Origin: Thermoguttaceae bacterium
GTDB lineage: Bacteria; Planctomycetota; Planctomycetia; Pirellulales; Thermoguttaceae
Assembly (NCBI GenBank): GCA_028695865.1
Contig: JAQVID010000233.1
Coordinates: 1 to 5,951 of the forward strand
Reading direction: 5' to 3'
DNA length: 5,951 bases
Shown: in pieces, positions 3,611 to 5,951 of the stretch
Layout: each line of letters opens with the position of its first letter
Position numbering within the stretch: position 1 is the first letter of the stretch
Translations under genes and position numbers: made by a program
The notes under the pieces: generated by a model
What the model was told of the DNA's origin: nothing
What the model saw: the letters and a program-made list of their open reading frames with translations, nothing else
Databases searched by the model: none

Positions 3611-5951
3611 TTAAAAACCAAAGGTCAAGAAACCGAATCCATCGGCTCCTTTGAGCGAATTGGCAACGTTCCAGCATTCCAAACCGACGCCGGGCACAAC
3701 GCGTCTTGCGGAAATAAGCCAAACATCGGCTCGCGACGGCGGCGACTGGCATAATTCTTCAAGTGGAATTGCAATTTCGAGTGTCCAACGTTCTGCATCC
3801 GCTTTTTGCGCGACGAACACGGTTGGATTCCATGAAATATCATTCCAGGCGGAGTCCCAAACCCAGCCGCGATAGTCAAACGCGAATTTCCACGTACTGG
3901 TGTAATCGCGATCAAGGTCAAATTGAAGTTCGATACGATCTGAAGCGGGCGAGTCGGTATCACGTTTGCGAGGTTTTTCTTTCGTGTCTTCATAAACATA
4001 TTCTTGCGCCTTTTTACACGTAATCCCAATATAAAGGTACTCATTATCATAAAGAAGCGAAACAAAAGAACCTAAATCGCGACTCAATTTTTTGTTCTCT
4101 TCCTGCCAAGCCAAATCGGCCGATTTCACCGCGGATTCACTGGCGGGACCTTCTTGAAGAGGCTGCGTGGAAAGGGAAACGCTTTGCGCGGCGTTCCATA
4201 CATTTTCTTCGAGAACTCCGTCAAGAAACGGCTTGACCGAGGTTGCCCGGCACGACATGATAAGCGAAGGACACAATCGCTCTCCTTCGGGCAGCGCGTC
4301 TTTATTCGGAGCCAAAAGCCAATATTCAGCCCGGGCACGAATTCCCCACAAATCATTTTTCGAAACGCAACTTCGATTGAAATAATATTGCAACGCACTG
4401 CGGGTCTGCCCTCTTTTACGCTGGATCATGGCCAACGGAAAACGAATCTCCGGCGTCATGTAAAGTTCAGGATGAAATTGGCGAATCATTTTGCCAAGTT
4501 CAGAGACGTTTCGGGCACGATTACTCGTTTGAGACGTATCGATTGCGCGTCGTGTTCGCGTTGAACTGTCGCCGCCGCGACCTAGTGTTGCTTCCGTATT
4601 GGTCCAGCGGTTTTTGGCTTCGTTACGCCAGTACGATTCGCTCCCGGCGTAATATTGAACAAGCCAAAGCAAGGCTTCGCGCACCAGCGGATGTTTCGGA
4701 AATTTTAGCGCGGCCATGGAGTATACCTCTTCCGCGGCCGACCAATTGCCTTGTTCATGAAAGCGTCTGCCCAGCGTTAAAAGGTATTCAAGAGCCTGCT
4801 CCGGATCGGTGCCGCGAATCATTTGATTGATTTGACTAATGAGTATTTCGCCTGTTAATTGCCGGGCATTTTCCTTCATTGCGTACCGTTGAATAATCGC
4901 CAGATTGTGCCGTCGGGTTTTATCGCGTTGATCCAGTTCCTCGCGTCGATCAAGCAATCCTTTCTGTCGCGAACGTCGGCAATCGCTGCCGTAAGGAATA
5001 TTCAAGCCGGCAAAGAAGTTTGCGTCTTTGGCGTCAAGAGCGTCTGTCGCTTTATTTGCGTCAAACAATAAAGCAAAGTCACAATCCTGTACCTGTGAAA
5101 TATTCTGACCAAGGAGAGCTCGCGTTTGGAACGACAATTCACCCACCGATCGACCCAAGGAAGGACAAAATACCGCTGTCGAGATACGTGTGATTTCTTT
5201 GGTGTTGGCATTGGCATTGCTGTTGGTATTGCTGTTGGCAAGGTATCGGTAGGCCCGACTGACTGACCACGGCTTGAGACCGGCAACGGTCATATGCTCC
5301 GGATAAGCCAACGGATCACCTGCCGACTGTATGGCTCGCGGAAGCTCCTGGTCCAGTAATTGGGAAAAGGGTGAAAACGCCGGGTCTTCCACGACAAGTA
5401 CAGACGGCTGCCATAAGCGGATTTGTCGAACAAGCTGTTCCCGAAAACGCTTCATTCCCTTACTGTCGTTTTCACGATCGAAGCGGTCGATAATATCTTT
5501 GACCGATGTCTGTAACGCGTTTGAGTCGAGAACAAACAGTCCGCTTTCGCCAATACCATCGGCCCCGGCGGATATCATCGCTTCGTTAACACAAAGAAAC
5601 CAGGGAACCTCGTCGGTTTTCTTTTCCCGATTCTCTTCACGAACCGCAAGGTGGACTCGTGATAAATATCCTTCGTCTGCCGCGAAACGAATAAATGCTT
5701 CATAAGGAATACGATTGCCACTGCCAAAAAATCCGAGCAAAGCCAGACGCGAACCACCACTGCGCTGAACGTGCCACGTTGCCCCTCCATCGGCTGTCGC
5801 CAGAATCATTCCCAGTTCTCCAACACACCAGCCGTGCGTGGAATCAATAAAGGTCATTCGACGAATCGGAACACGTACACCACTGGCCGTTGCCCGCCAC
5901 GATTTCCCTCCATCCTGACTTGAGAAAATAAATGTGCCCGGCGAACCGGCC
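3611..5951 (-). CDS. Large multidomain protein: Ycf48-like repeats, PIG-L/LmbE-like region, TPR-like helices, CBM9-like C-terminus (5' partial)
   Basis: The frame is open to the right edge, so the Met at 5857 (residue 1 here) is internal and at least 31 codons precede it. Those codons encode a BNR/Ycf48-type repeat, SSQDGGKSW, and residues 1-28 encode another, GWCVGELGMILATADGGATW, implying an N-terminal beta-propeller. Residues 38-255 (ALLGFFGSGN; LVRQIRLWQPSVLVVEDP at 142-159; PSLGRSVGELS at 232-242) resemble the PIG-L/LmbE deacetylase fold as I recall it in planctomycete homologues. However, the canonical AHPDD and HPDH metal motifs are not visible, so activity is doubtful. Residues 325-405 and 455-515 look like TPR-type helices (WSAAEEVYSMAALKFPKHPL). 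Residues 538-748 resemble the CBM9-like/DOMON fold: FLDGVLEENVWNAA, YDNEYLYIGITCK, DRIELQFDLDRD, WTLEIAIPLEEL. A polar NSNTNSNANANT stretch (208-219) comes from a DNA microsatellite. It is probably an exported or envelope-associated protein; the function is unknown, and a signal peptide, if any, is outside the window. Confidence 0.85.
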   Translation of the reverse strand, partial: AGSPGTFIFSSQDGGKSWRATASGVRVPIRRMTFIDSTHGWCVGELGMILATADGGATWHVQRSGGSRLALLGFFGSGNRIPYEAFIRFAADEGYLSRVHLAVREENREKKTDEVPWFLCVNEAMISAGADGIGESGLFVLDSNALQTSVKDIIDRFDRENDSKGMKRFREQLVRQIRLWQPSVLVVEDPAFSPFSQLLDQELPRAIQSAGDPLAYPEHMTVAGLKPWSVSRAYRYLANSNTNSNANANTKEITRISTAVFCPSLGRSVGELSFQTRALLGQNISQVQDCDFALLFDANKATDALDAKDANFFAGLNIPYGSDCRRSRQKGLLDRREELDQRDKTRRHNLAIIQRYAMKENARQLTGEILISQINQMIRGTDPEQALEYLLTLGRRFHEQGNWSAAEEVYSMAALKFPKHPLVREALLWLVQYYAGSESYWRNEAKNRWTNTEATLGRGGDSSTRTRRAIDTSQTSNRARNVSELGKMIRQFHPELYMTPEIRFPLAMIQRKRGQTRSALQYYFNRSCVSKNDLWGIRARAEYWLLAPNKDALPEGERLCPSLIMSCRATSVKPFLDGVLEENVWNAAQSVSLSTQPLQEGPASESAVKSADLAWQEENKKLSRDLGSFVSLLYDNEYLYIGITCKKAQEYVYEDTKEKPRKRDTDSPASDRIELQFDLDRDYTSTWKFAFDYRGWVWDSAWNDISWNPTVFVAQKADAERWTLEIAIPLEELCQSPPSRADVWLISARRVVPGVGLECWNVANSLKGADGFGFLTFGF
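5201..5241. repeat. Degenerate TTGGCA/TTGCTG hexanucleotide tract inside the large gene
   Basis: About 41 bp consist of near-perfect 6-bp units (TTGGCA, TTGCTG, TTGGTA) read on the plus strand. On the coding strand they give alternating Asn with Ser, Thr or Ala (residues 207-219 of the large protein). The unit length is a multiple of three, so copy-number change would alter linker length without shifting the frame. It sits inside the PIG-L-like region, probably in a surface loop. Confidence 0.75.

Overview
The window looks like chromosomal DNA of a planctomycete (Planctomycetota, perhaps Pirellulales). This is inferred from two genes. One encodes a secreted DUF1207-type protein ending in GFGIWYDF, a family I know mainly from planctomycetes. 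The other is a large mosaic gene (Ycf48-like repeats, a PIG-L/LmbE-like region, TPR-like helices, a CBM9-like C-terminus) of a kind I associate with the same phylum. Base composition is moderate, near 50% GC by eye in the genes, with AT-richer spacers. No genus can be named from sequence alone.

All four genes are on the minus strand, so transcription runs from high to low coordinates. In that order they are: (1) 5951-3611, the large mosaic protein, whose 5' end lies beyond the window; (2) 3337-2186, the DUF1207 protein with a signal peptide; (3) 1567-455, gcvT, the aminomethyltransferase of the glycine cleavage system; (4) 276-1, gcvH, the lipoyl carrier protein, cut by the left edge before its C-terminus. 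gcvT and gcvH work together: T takes the aminomethyl group from the lipoyl arm of H, releases ammonia and makes 5,10-methylene-tetrahydrofolate. The P-protein genes are probably just beyond the left edge. The two upstream genes have no visible link to glycine metabolism.

The spacers hold the most unusual material. A repeat of about 100 bp occurs twice, in the same orientation, immediately upstream of the start codons of gcvH (297-397) and the DUF1207 gene (3347-3448). Its two outer blocks are identical, while its centre differs but can form a hairpin in each copy. The 618-bp spacer between the DUF1207 gene and gcvT holds a 167-bp element bounded by inverted GGAACCAC termini with CACGGATT repeats, and a good sigma70-like promoter for gcvT. 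I found no transposase, CRISPR array, tRNA or rRNA, and no clear defence or mobile system. Much of the interest is in the repeats and in the architecture of the large protein.
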